From Actinostola sp. cb2023 (Eukaryota > Cnidaria > Anthozoa > Actiniaria > Actinostolidae): a DNA stretch of 64,000 nt. Position numbers and translations under genes: made by a program. This document shows, one piece after another, positions 37,001-44,525 of the stretch. The stretch spans positions 1 to 64,000 of the forward strand of contig JAUJYZ010000906.1 of the NCBI GenBank assembly GCA_033675265.1, written 5' to 3'. Under the pieces are notes generated by a model. It searched no databases and was not told where the DNA came from. It saw only the letters and a list, made by a program, of their open reading frames with translations. Within the stretch, counting starts at the first letter, position 1. Each line of letters begins with the position of its first letter.

Positions 37001-39454
37001 CCATCCATCCATTTATTTATTTTCACTTCTCCATCCTATTTTTCTTCTTTTCACATATCCCTCTTTGTATGGATTTAATTGCATTTGCCACCCACAAAAA
37101 AAGTTGCACCTACCAGGAAATTCACGGAGAAGGCGTACATACAGTTTGCCTTGACCACATAGATTTTTCACGTGCTTGAAATCCCATCTGTATCCTTCTG
37201 CCACAAGTGTCACAGTGACTCTCTTATTTTGAACTTTGACAAATTCAAAGTCATCAGGGTTTATGCCAGTCAGCTGGGTTTTGACTGCTTGAACAATTTT
37301 ATCTCTGGTAGTAGATTCGCTATCGTCGCTTGAGAAATCCACTTGTGCATTACATACAATGTGTTCCTGGGTTAAGGGGTATTCTTTGTAGTTGTCAATA
37401 TTTGGAGTTGGACAAATTACTACTACCGTCTTGCACACCTCTTTTGGAGCTGTAGATGCTTTCATTGCAGATAGCCGAGGTCTTTTAGGGTGGGCATAGG
37501 TGTTAACATTTCTTCTAAATGATGTTGGGATATTTGTGCTAAGACTTCTGGTATTTGCATTGATAATGTCCCGTGCTCTATTTAACACTTGCTGGTGCTG
37601 TGTGAGTGAAGGCACTGAAGGACCTGGCCTGGCTGTTCCTTGACTTTGTCGACCATCTGACATAAATGTGAAATTTAATTGTGTCAACAACCGACAACTT
37701 TCTTAATATTCGTGAAAAAGGCTACCAAAAACGTACACTACATACCCACTAGTGGTACTGTCTGAGTGGCAGGAGATCCAGCACTGGCAGTACTCAGTAG
37801 GTTCAGATTTAGATCTGTCAGACCTGGCACTCGTGGCAGGAGATAGCATTTCATTTAGGGCCTGCCTCACCTCCGATCGTATGACTGAGCGGCTGTTGGC
37901 ATCCATGTCAGCTGTTAGACAATACAAAGATTATGGTCTAATCGTTGGAGCCCATAAAAAGAAGTCAGAAAGTACTAACTATAACTTACCTTTACAACGA
38001 TCAACGACGATCGTACATCCAGGTTTTCAGCGGTAACCAGGCCTTTAGTGGTAACCAGGCCTCCAGTGATCACGTGACATTACATTCTCGTACCCAGAGC
38101 CCGCTCGAGAATGGCTAGCCAGCGACAAACCAAATGACGAGCGGGCTCTGGGTACGAGAATGGTGACATTATCGAATGGATATTTTTTTATCGAATGGAT
38201 ATTTTTTTATCGAATGGATATTTGTCCTTCAAAAGGAAATATTATTTATTGCATGAATATATAATATCGAATGCAAATGTACGTTTATCAAATGAATATA
38301 TATTTTATCGAATGAAAATATTTTTATCAAAGCAATTGACACAGCGTTTGTCGAAAGAATATATGTTTGACAAAGCAATATATAATTTACCGAAGCCAAA
38401 TATTATTATCGAATAGAAATATATAATTTATCCAATATTGCTACATTTCGGCAACCATACATTCTTACTTAAAGTGCATATGACATGAAAATTTTTATTG
38501 GCCTCAATTATGCAGATTATTGGTAGTATCAAAGAAAACATAATCAATTTTCTATGAAATGATTGCTTTGAAAGATATTTTCGAAAAATACATCAGCTGT
38601 TATGACGTCACTTTGTTTGAAGAGCCTCAAAAATAACCAAAATAGTCATACTTTTGTCCGACCATAAGACAAAAACATAAACAGGTAAAGCTTCTAACTT
38701 TTTTGGTGTTGAAAGTATTATTTATGTGCTTTTAATCTACTTCAAATTGTTTGTTGTCCTTTTCGTTTTCTAGCACAAAAAGCGATCGATATTTGCCATG
38801 ATTTCAATGAAACCAGGGTGCTATCAAACAACGTGACGTCACACTTCACGACATGTTTTTCACAAATATCTCTAAAAGCAATAACTTAATCGAAAATTCT
38901 TTGTGATATTATTATTTCCATCATTAATCTATGTTATAAAATGAAATAAAAAAAATTGTGTCATATGCACTTTAAAACTACATCCCTTTACAGCTTGATT
39001 CTTTACTTGTTCGGTCCCAAAAAGAAGTATTCTTATTTCGTGTTAGAAGTGAGGGTGTGTACAGGGGCAGGTCGAGTTGGCGAGTGACGCTTAAAATATT
39101 CATTAAAAAAACACCCAGAAAATTCAGAAAATTGCTCAGAACGGTTAAATTTGATAGTGTTCTGTTTGTATAGTAGTGAGGATGGTTCACTATTGAAAGT
39201 CCTACCAGGATCGGCTTTTCGCGGCGTCAGTTTTGGCGGAATTTTCCGGTAATTCAAACCCCAACTATTGTAGAGTGTGTGGTGAGTGAATGGTACATCG
39301 TACTTCGTAGTACTACAAACTAACGACCAAAACAGTCGCTAAATACCACACTAGACACTCTTGTTCGCATATACATACCTGAACTCTGTATTCTTGGTAA
39401 ATTGACGGTGAATATCGCTAGAAATGTGAAGAAAATCGCTTGTTTCGTAGCCAT
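21910..39454 (-). CDS. VLDLR/LDLR-like receptor, copy B (complete architecture)
   Basis: Second copy of the receptor gene. Exons in transcript order: 39379-39454 (signal peptide), LDLa 34474-34587, 31247-31369, 30971-31096, 30747-30860, 30506-30631, 30031-30168, 29335-29451, linker 26581-26655, LDLa 8 25619-25745, EGF 25257-25379 and 24915-25040, YWTD propeller 23711-24107 and 23016-23407, a third EGF 22598-22729, stalk plus transmembrane 22192-22393, and a possible cytoplasmic tail 21910-22024. Phases join cleanly (1-1 modules, 1/2, 2/1, 1/1, 1/2), except that LDLa 8 has one extra base. Type I membrane receptor of eight LDLa, EGF-EGF, six-bladed propeller, EGF, TM: the VLDLR/ApoER2 plan without a visible Ser/Thr-rich O-glycan domain. 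Introns match copy A nearly base for base outside insertions. Function is inferred from architecture. Confidence 0.88.
22192..22393 (-). CDS. Stalk and transmembrane exon of receptor copy B
   Basis: Encodes about 40 polar residues, then a single hydrophobic span ([19 protein letters not shown]), then a basic stop-transfer patch KRKRTQR. Acceptor after a pyrimidine tract at 22394-22395, donor GTAAGT at 22190-22191. This fixes the receptor as type I, with the C-terminus in the cytoplasm. Confidence 0.85.
22598..22729 (-). CDS. Third EGF module exon of copy B
   Basis: Six Cys in EGF spacing ([27 protein letters not shown]) immediately after the propeller, as in LDLR-family receptors, where this EGF packs against the last blade. 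Phase 1-1; GT donor at 22596-22597. Confidence 0.85.
23016..23407 (-). CDS. Second half of YWTD propeller, copy B
   Basis: Three clear blades: [26 protein letters not shown] and IYWTDT, each followed by the blade's usual I/L-x-x-x-x-L/M-D/N-G pattern. Joins exon 23711-24107 in phase 2 and exits in phase 1. In copy A the matching exon lies left of the window. Confidence 0.87.
24207..24775. repeat. Intronic minisatellite, about 88-bp unit, about seven copies (copy B)
   Basis: Expanded version of the 560-798 array of copy A. Successive ACAACATAGGC landmarks fall about 88-89 bp apart. Units differ at a few positions (ACATGTAAAAC or ACACGTAAAAC). Read-through open frames here are not genes. Confidence 0.85.
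25619..25745 (-). pseudogene. LDLa 8 exon of copy B with a +1 frameshift
   Basis: 127 bp against 126 bp in copy A (2895-3020). Copy B has CATCCCTCTCC where A has CATCCTCTCC, one extra C near 25,632-25,636. This shifts the frame just before the last acidic/Cys part of the module and would derail the EGF and propeller exons. Splice sites are intact. Confidence 0.75.
27105..29102. mobile_element. 2.0-kb TIR element inserted in copy B
   Basis: Absent from copy A. The left end CACAGGCAGCCCAACCATT and right end AATGGTTGGGCTGCCTGTG are perfect inverses. GGCCAAT flanks both sides (27098-27104 and 29103-29109), and copy A has a single GGCCAAT at the site. The arms run about 260-430 bp and share further inverted text (CGCGCGC blocks, GCATGTATGTGGTGCAC). 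No transposase is visible; non-autonomous. Superfamily unassigned: hAT would be expected to give 8 bp. Confidence 0.82.
29639..29909. mobile_element. About 270-bp MITE in copy B intron
   Basis: Inserted within the CCATATCCC-GGGATCC text that is continuous in copy A (near 4770). Its ends carry GGGGTACTCAGGG and CCCTTGAGTACCCCC, imperfect inverses. The interior repeats GGCCTTTTTGGGGGTT. No coding content. Confidence 0.65.
31880..31992 (-). pseudogene. Truncated duplicate of the third LDLa exon in copy B
   Basis: A stretch ending at GTGTTTAAA repeats the 3' part of the 30971-31096 exon and its donor (GACCTAC and the [19 protein letters not shown] text). It is cut short and followed by a TAA microsatellite and a GGAAGTGCCCGAG segment. 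It replaces several hundred bases of intron kept in copy A. No acceptor or first half of the module exists, so it cannot be a working exon. Confidence 0.7.
32481..32610. mobile_element. 130-bp palindromic MITE, copy B only
   Basis: Copy A has one TATA where B has TATA, the element, TATA (32477-32480 and 32611-32614). The arms are near-perfect inverses (GACCCTTTTAATAAATCCC / GGGATTTATTAAAAGGGTC) with GCTTGACGTCA in each. Compatible with a TA-duplicating Tc1/mariner-type MITE. Confidence 0.85.
33368..33691. mobile_element. 324-bp insertion with inner inverted repeats, copy B only
   Basis: AGTAT flanks both ends (33363-33367 and 33692-33696), and copy A has a single AGTAT near 8493. The interior holds inverted GGGGACTGATCAGAACAC blocks and CG-rich GCACGCGCGC ends. 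No coding content; class unassigned. Confidence 0.7.
34751..34905. mobile_element. Hairpin MITE nested in the left arm of the IS3EU-like element
   Basis: ACCTAATTTCAAAAACGTTG at the left is inverted as CAACGTTTTTGAAATTAGGT at the right. The right arm of the host element is uninterrupted at the same place, so this landed after the host element formed. TA-type flanks. No coding content. Confidence 0.7.
35035..35190. repeat. Short tandem repeat ATATCCATTCGATAAAAAA
   Basis: About eight units of 18-20 bp in the left arm; two or three units remain in the right arm (38168-38222). Length differs between arms, so it expanded after insertion. Confidence 0.8.
35267..36052 (+). CDS. Integrase-core transposase (IS3EU-like), apparently 3'-truncated
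   Basis: 261 codons from the ATG at 35267. The N-terminal part is helical; the middle has [10 protein letters not shown] followed by an HTH-like stretch ([22 protein letters not shown]). The C-terminal part opens the DDE integrase fold: [34 protein letters not shown], with the first catalytic Asp in HIDGHH. The frame stops at TGA right after GFSR, so the second Asp and the Glu are missing unless an intron continues the gene. It may therefore be inactive. In this family the product excises and integrates the element. Confidence 0.7.
   Translation: MEDSEAQATWQEFFVYVNHLLNDCEQYEANAQLDFHSAALLFNQLDVLVSVLINVADYCMDLSCRQSILQLCSCFTEIHQHWWSKIHEIGRRTVTIADLGPRCASICGPGRPKLIITAELLENLRNLGCTWNAIASMLRVSRWTVHRRVVEYGLNCSRYSDIDDEQLDSIVRGYNSRHGMTTGQSYIIGYIRSLGILVQRDRVRAAINRVDPENAALRWAAVITRRVYSVPWPNSLWHIDGHHSLVRWGFVIHGCIDGFSR
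37013..37906 (-). CDS. Second transposon protein, function unknown (probably two exons)
   Basis: The main open part is 37013 to about 37656 ([44 protein letters not shown]). An upstream piece, about 37746-37906 ([21 protein letters not shown]), ends near a GTATG donor and faces an acceptor at 37657-37658. I do not recognise the family. Convergent to the transposase and inside the same terminal arms, so probably an accessory protein of the element. Exact splice choice is unsure. Confidence 0.45.
38084..38162. repeat. Hairpin MITE nested in the right part of the IS3EU-like element
   Basis: TCTCGTACCCAGAGCCCGCT and its inverse AGCGGGCTCTGGGTACGAGA flank a short loop. Present in one arm only. 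Confidence 0.65.
38473..38971. mobile_element. 499-bp TTAA-flanked MITE (piggyBac/Kolobok type), copy B only
   Basis: Ends AGTGCATATGACA and TGTCATATGCACT are perfect inverses. Both sides carry TTAA (38469-38472 and 38972-38975). No coding content. TTAA target use is shared by piggyBac and Kolobok elements; the ends do not decide between them. Confidence 0.8.
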
Positions 39455-39544
39455 CGCTGGTTTACGTTGTTCTGTGAATTACTTCGATGAACCATTTGCA
39501 TAAACATATTTACTTCCGGTCTCGACCACCAGACTTTAGAATAC

Positions 39545-40224
39545 ACAGCTAATTCAGAAAACGTTGTCGGCGATCGACTTCAAGCCTACGTGACTAGACC
39601 GAAAGGGAGTATGGGTAGATATGATAATTCACTTGCATGCTTTTCGTATTTGGTGACAATGGCAGGTGAATGTATGCCTACGCGTTTTAAAACAAGGAAA
39701 CAGAAGCAGATGGTGAACAAAATAGCAAGGAAGTTTTAAAAGGATTCTGTTGTGTTTTTGAATACAATTTTAGTTGAAGTTCGCGCGCTGCACGCTGGAA
39801 TGTCATTATCTAATTTACATAGACTCATGTTGAATATTAATTAACTCGAACGTTTACAATAACTTCAGAATATTGGTCTTTTCCAGTGAAATACTCCATT
39901 ATTTTCGACTTTTTATAATATAAAATAAATAGAAGATGGCTTTCTATGTATGTACTTCTGAGCTCTTGAAATGCAGCTGACTGAATGCACTCGCCATCGC
40001 TTGTGCATCCACTTGCTAGCATTTCAAGAGCTCTGGCGTGCATCATTTATGTATAGAACATAGAAAGCCATCTTCTATTTGTGAAATGATTCATATTCCG
40101 TGAGAGACGTTCCTTTTTGATAGAGTATTTATAGAAGCATTGATACTGATTTACCCATACTCCTTTTCGGTCTAGTCGCGTAGGCTTGAAGTCGATCGCC
40201 GACAACGTTTTCTGAATTAGCTGT
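39545..40224. mobile_element. 680-bp foldback element upstream of copy B
   Basis: Ends ACAGCTAATTCAGAAAACGT and its inverse ACGTTTTCTGAATTAGCTGT are perfect. The arms run at least 80 bp (CGGCGATCGACTTCAAGCCT). Absent upstream of copy A. It sits about 90 bp upstream of the copy B start codon, between the ETS-type site and the rest of the upstream region. A second inner hairpin (AGCTCTTGAAATGC) is present. Confidence 0.75.
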
Positions 40225-40520
40225 ACAGTACATAATTTATGTCCTCCGTTCTAGTTTATTTTCATTTTGTGGAAATGAATAAACGCAAACTTTGGAATTA
40301 TCATGCACTCAGCCGTATATGATCGATTTTATATTATGTTCTTGTTATCTCAACAGTATTGGCACGTTCGAATTCCGGTTTGAAACATATATTTTTCCCT
40401 TTTACAGTTCTTCCGCAATTTGAGCTGAATACTAATAGAGAATAGAAAGTGTTTGCATGCAAAGACATGATAATTATGTTTATTCATATAACGAGCCAAT
40501 TGCCTGCTTTGTATTCATTG

Positions 40521-40608
40521 AGTAGGTAGGAAAGGCGGGTTTCTCTCCATGCAGGATTCATTGCGTATTTCGGGAATAAACGGACATCAATTGTGTAGCC
40601 TACCTACT
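40521..40608. other. Putative left terminus with inverted AGTAGGTAGG / CCTACCTACT
   Basis: A 10-bp inverse pair (40521-40530 and 40599-40608) opens the element. It could be the remnant of the Maverick terminal repeat or an 88-bp hairpin inserted at the junction. Confidence 0.35.
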
Positions 40609-40654
40609 TAGGGAGTGGGGGATATGTATTTGAGAAGATGAATTTGATAGGTAT

Positions 40655-41083
40655 ATGAAAGGACTGTCAGCGCAAGAGTTGTCGGAGTGGTTGGCAAAGG
40701 ACGATTTCGTTTTTACAAAGGAAGTGACTGTTGCTGATATGTTGGATAATTTTATCGACTTTGGATGCGGATCTTGTGGAAAAGTTTGTAAGAATAAGGG
40801 GGGTTTGTTAATGCATATTAGATGGTGTAATAGTCCTAAGATTGTAGAATTTCCATGTTCCATTTGTAAAAGGTTTTTTAAATCAAAGGGAGGGTTGAAG
40901 TTGCACATTAGCAAGAGACAAACGCCGTGCGATCAGGAATACAAATGTTTTCATTGTGATTATAAAACATTCGACTGCAATGAAATATTTTGGCATTCAA
41001 AGAATGAGGCTTGTGGGAACTTCTTAACTCTATCGGAAGAGCATCCATGCAATTCCCGCGACAACTATTGTTATCGCTATTAG
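40655..41083 (+). CDS. Maverick zinc-finger protein sharing its first 17 residues with PolB
   Basis: 142 codons. The first 17 residues (MKGLSAQELSEWLAKDD) are identical to the PolB N-terminus on the opposite strand at the other end of the element. Three Cys/His fingers follow: CGSCGKVCKNKGGLLMHIRWC, CSICKRFF..LKLHIS and CFHCDYKTF..WHSKNEAC; they look like C2HC rather than classical C2H2. The start is preceded by GGTATATG. The 3' end overlaps the convergent gene (stop at 41030) by 54 bp. Probable DNA-binding regulator; role unknown. Confidence 0.65.
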   Translation: MKGLSAQELSEWLAKDDFVFTKEVTVADMLDNFIDFGCGSCGKVCKNKGGLLMHIRWCNSPKIVEFPCSICKRFFKSKGGLKLHISKRQTPCDQEYKCFHCDYKTFDCNEIFWHSKNEACGNFLTLSEEHPCNSRDNYCYRY

Positions 41084-42511
41084 ATTATTTTCATGGGTTG
41101 GGGCTGGTGTGTATTTTTTTTTGGGGGGTGGGGGTGAATATTTTATTGTTGGAGTTGTTGGAGCTTGATGGACCACTTTTGAAACCCATTTAGTCTGAGG
41201 GCCGGTTGATTTTGTCTCATTGTTGATATCGTTTATGCCAAACTGCATAGAGCCCGTCGCATGTTGAAGTTTGTTGTTGTAACCGACTACTGTTTGAGTA
41301 TTTATTACAAGATTTGAGGGTAATAACCAACAGCCTACTGCAATAGCCATATCTAGTTTTTGTTTTGATTGTTGAATGGCTAGTTGGTACCTTTGTATGC
41401 TTTTAGAAATGTCCGTCTCAACAATAGAACTTTCAAATAGTTGTAAGAATACTGTTTGCGTCTCTTGTGCAGAGCCTGAATCGCCAATAATGCTTGATCG
41501 TGTTTGTACTTGGGCGCCCAGAATACAATACACAAATGCCTCAATCGATTGATTTAATCGTGAGAGTTCCGCTCGGGTTAAACCTTTTGATTCATTTAGC
41601 ATAAAATATAGATACGGATGTCTTTCCAACGGGCTTATATGGTCTAACGTATAACCGCCGCCAGAAACTTCTTCGTCCTTAAACTTGAAGACGCCGTCAG
41701 GCCATTTATCTGTATACTTGCCGTCCAATTTTTTGTCATACGCTTCTGTAACATCGTCTATTTCATCAAATATTTTCTTATAAATCCGACCCAAACCGCC
41801 ATTCTCAGCCCCCCTATATCTAAAATCGCTATTTTTAGATATATCAAATTCGCGACACGCTCTGTCGTAACCGGCCTTATTATATTTATTATCAATGTTC
41901 GTAAAGTATTGATCTCCAGGTAGTGGAATATTCATTTGCGACAATATCCTTCTGGATGTGAAGAGGATGTGAAATTTGAGCAATGAATTTATCATAGGAG
42001 AATATTTTGTTAGCATATCAATTCCAACGCCGCAACCGGAACTTGCGCACCAGACTGAAAATGCCAGCTGTTGTGGGTAATAAGACATATCAGGTCCTCC
42101 TAACCATTTATACGCTTCTTTTTGAGTCACGTGTTTTAGTACATCAGTAAATATGTTTCGCGGTTTTATAGTAAATTTCTGACTGGGTTTGACATAGATG
42201 TCAATCTCTTCAGGGTCAAAATTTGGGGGGGGTTTATCAAAAGGGGTGCCTACAACAGGGTAGGATGTTTTCGCCATTTCTAATTCTTTTGGGAAATTGG
42301 TATGAACTGCATCATCGTGAATTCGTTTGCCCAAGGCCTTAGTTAATGTATGCTCCACAGACCCGCCAATATCTTTTTTGAAAACATCATAGGCCATTCC
42401 ATCCCAATCGAAATTAATGCCCCCTCTATAAGCATGAAATTTATCAGTATGATTTGGGTAATATTTGTTTAATTCAATATCTTCCTTTGTCCCCATATAT
42501 AATATTATCAT
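41030..42511 (-). CDS. Conserved Maverick protein of unknown function, C-terminal membrane anchor
   Basis: 493 codons from 42511. A second ATG at 42496 is preceded directly by ATTATAT and is the better start by comparison with its neighbours. The central part (LAFSVWCASSGCGVGIDML..SLLKFHILFTSRRILSQM) and DHISPLERHPYLYFMLNESKGLTRAELSRLN look conserved in animal Mavericks, from memory of such proteins. A Pro/Lys-rich stretch (PPPPKKKYTPAP) precedes a single C-terminal hydrophobic segment (IAITIVVAGIAWMLF). Plausibly a virion or membrane protein. No enzymatic motif seen. Intact. Confidence 0.7.
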   Translation of the reverse strand: MIILYMGTKEDIELNKYYPNHTDKFHAYRGGINFDWDGMAYDVFKKDIGGSVEHTLTKALGKRIHDDAVHTNFPKELEMAKTSYPVVGTPFDKPPPNFDPEEIDIYVKPSQKFTIKPRNIFTDVLKHVTQKEAYKWLGGPDMSYYPQQLAFSVWCASSGCGVGIDMLTKYSPMINSLLKFHILFTSRRILSQMNIPLPGDQYFTNIDNKYNKAGYDRACREFDISKNSDFRYRGAENGGLGRIYKKIFDEIDDVTEAYDKKLDGKYTDKWPDGVFKFKDEEVSGGGYTLDHISPLERHPYLYFMLNESKGLTRAELSRLNQSIEAFVYCILGAQVQTRSSIIGDSGSAQETQTVFLQLFESSIVETDISKSIQRYQLAIQQSKQKLDMAIAVGCWLLPSNLVINTQTVVGYNNKLQHATGSMQFGINDINNETKSTGPQTKWVSKVVHQAPTTPTIKYSPPPPKKKYTPAPTHENNLIAITIVVAGIAWMLFR

Positions 42512-42996
42512 ATCTCAGTTTGTAAATGTATCCGTAGGGGGTTCTATCAAAGGATAAAGTTATTTCTTTGGATTTATGAGCTGCTCGACAATCTCTCTTT
42601 TCAGTTCTTCTCTCAGCTTCTGAATGTCGGGAACCTCGTTTTTTAAAAGCTCATTATTACGCTTTCTGATGTTGCTTTTCAATGTTTCGTATTTTTGAAG
42701 CTCGGCCATAATGTAGCCAAATTCTTTCTCATCAATACTGTTGTCGCTCAAAGCTTTTGATACAAGATCGTTTATGCTGTTCTCTTTTGATTTTGCAAGC
42801 TGAACCGTATTTTCATGTTTTGTTACTTTTTTAGTAAGCTTTCTAGTGAAAACGGTGCAAATAGCAGATATTAAGCCCAATAGACCACCCACAGTGGATA
42901 AAGGAACGCCTACTAGGATGCCAGGCCCTGTTAAACTTGTGGCCACGCCAGAGCCGGTTAAAATTACAGACAACGTTCCGGCCACTACTAAATAGC

Positions 42997-43135
42997 GTTA
43001 TGAGTTATGAGTTATGAGTTATGAGTTATGAGTTATGAGTTATGAGTTATGAGTTATGAGTTATGAGTTATGAGTTATGAGTTATGAGTTATGAGTTATG
43101 AGTTATGAGTTATGAGTTATGAGTTATGAGTTATG
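42997..43135. repeat. TATGAGT heptamer array in the left arm of the foldback
   Basis: About 19 perfect 7-bp units (GTTATGA). The opposite arm has its inverse at about 44252-44330 with about 11 units, one of which carries a change (CATGACTC). Arms differ in copy number, so the array has mutated since the arms last matched. Confidence 0.9.
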
Positions 43136-43529
43136 AAGTTATATCAAGTTATCAGTTGTTTCGAAGTTAGACCAATGTACGAAGTTGAAATTTCTATTAT
43201 GAAAATCCTATAGCTGTTACAAAGAGTACAAAAGAGTACAATACTTGTATGTTTTGTGGATCTGCAAGGATAATGTCAATCAATACGAGAAATGTCACGC
43301 AAGTTGTAACCGAACAACTTTGTTATATTTTCGCTCTTTCGATTCTAACAAGCCCGCAACAGTGACAGTTTTTGGTGTCTGTGGCTATGTTAGTGTTACA
43401 TCTTGCGAGATGTCAATATATATAATATCATAATTTATGAATGCTCTAAAATCCGGTATATTTTAGATATTACTGAATTTTAACTGATCACACTAAAAAA
43501 AAAAAACGGGGGGGGGGGGGGGGGTACAC

Positions 43530-43830
43530 TAAGGGAAGGGTGTGCCGCGGAGACCTCAAAACCCTGACCCTATCCCAGTCCTAAAATGTTGATTTTCCAT
43601 ACTCTATCCCAGACTAAAGCTTTAAAATGTATACCCTATCCCAGATTGAAAGCGTGATAAAGATATGTAAACTGATAGCGACTGATAATGGCCTTATTGC
43701 GGAAACCATACCCCGATACCACACCAAAACGTACCCCATCCTAGACTAAAAGTCCAAAAACTATACCCTATCCCAGACCTAAGGAGCTCAAAAACCATAC
43801 CCTATCCCGCGGCACATACCCGTATAGCAT
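43530..43830. repeat. Dispersed CCCTATCCCAGAC repeat
   Basis: Text such as ACCCTATCCCAG and AAGCTTTAAAATGTATACCC recurs here and, inverted, in introns of both receptor copies (about 3275-3410 and 26000-26130). A repeat family common in this genome, nested in the foldback loop. Confidence 0.7.
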
Positions 43831-44525
43831 ATATATAGCATATAGTTGTATGGTGCATTGCATCATTCTCATGCGATCGAGTGATCAAAGTTTTTTTTTT
43901 AGTGTGATCAGTTAAAATTCAGTAATATCTAAAATATACCGGATTTTAGAGCATTCATAAATTATGATATTATCTCGCAAGATGTAACACTAACATAGCC
44001 GCAGACACCAAAAACTGTCACTGTTGCGGGCTTGTTAGAATCGAAAGAGCGAAAATATAACAAAGTTGTTCGGTTACAACTTGCGTGACATTTCTCGTAT
44101 TGATTGACATTATCCTTGCAGATCCACAAAACATACAAGTATTGTACTCTTTTGTACTCTTTGTAACAGCTATAGGATTTTCAAAATAGAAATTTCAACT
44201 TCGTACATTGGTCTAACTTCGAAACAACTGATAACTTGATATAACTTCATAACTCATAACTCATAACTCATAACTCATAACTCATAACTCATAACTCATG
44301 ACTCATAACTCATAACTCATAACTCATAACGCTATTTAGTAGTGGCCCAACGTTCCTGCTGTTACTGCTGTTTTATGAAGGATTCCTCGCATCTTAGCAT
44401 ATTTTTTCCTAACGTTTTCATAATGTTTTACTTCTGATCTTAGTTGGGTCAAAGCCACGTTTACTTTTTGCAATCGGAAGTTTTCACCCGCGGTTGGTAC
44501 TTAATCGCGTCGTAGTCCGTATATA

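Larger units (their letters stand above)
34656..38457. mobile_element. IS3EU-like DNA transposon, 3.8 kb, in intron 1 of copy B
   Basis: Terminal arms start TGGTTGCCGAAATGTAGC on both sides and extend inward for several hundred bases (to about 35,245 and from about 38,024). CATTCTTA lies at 34648-34655 and 38460-38467, with a stray TA before the right copy; copy A has one copy of that text. The element carries an integrase-core transposase (35267-36052, plus) and a second protein (37013-37906, minus). The arms contain tandem copies of a TATCCATTCGATAAAA motif. Family call rests on the integrase-core type; class is fairly sure. Confidence 0.75.
42980..44347. mobile_element. 1.37-kb foldback element (MULE-like) with 9-bp TSD, inside the Maverick
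   Basis: Both ends read GGCCACTACTAAATAGCG inward, flanked by CAACGTTCC at 42971-42979 and 44348-44356. The arms are about 460-525 bp (to about 43,505 and from about 43,890) and near identical. They include a TATGAGT heptamer array, about 19 units on the left and about 11 on the right. The loop (43,506-43,890) has a poly-G run and a dispersed CCCTATCCCAG repeat. No transposase. A 9-bp duplication and long TIRs again point to Mutator-like elements. Confidence 0.88.
42560..44520 (-). pseudogene. Maverick membrane/coiled-coil protein gene split by a foldback transposon
   Basis: The 3' part (42560-42979) encodes two hydrophobic Gly-rich stretches (TGSGVATSLTGPGILVGVPLS and GGLLGLISAICTVF) and a charged helical tail (SINDLVSKALSDNSIDEKEFGYIMAEL). 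The 5' part lies beyond the inserted element, at 44348 to about 44510, and carries compatible frame (HKTA near the junction, a helical, charged N-terminus). The insertion duplicated 9 bp of coding sequence. The start of the 5' part is unclear: an in-frame stop precedes it, so the N-terminus may also be damaged. Family unknown. Confidence 0.65.
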
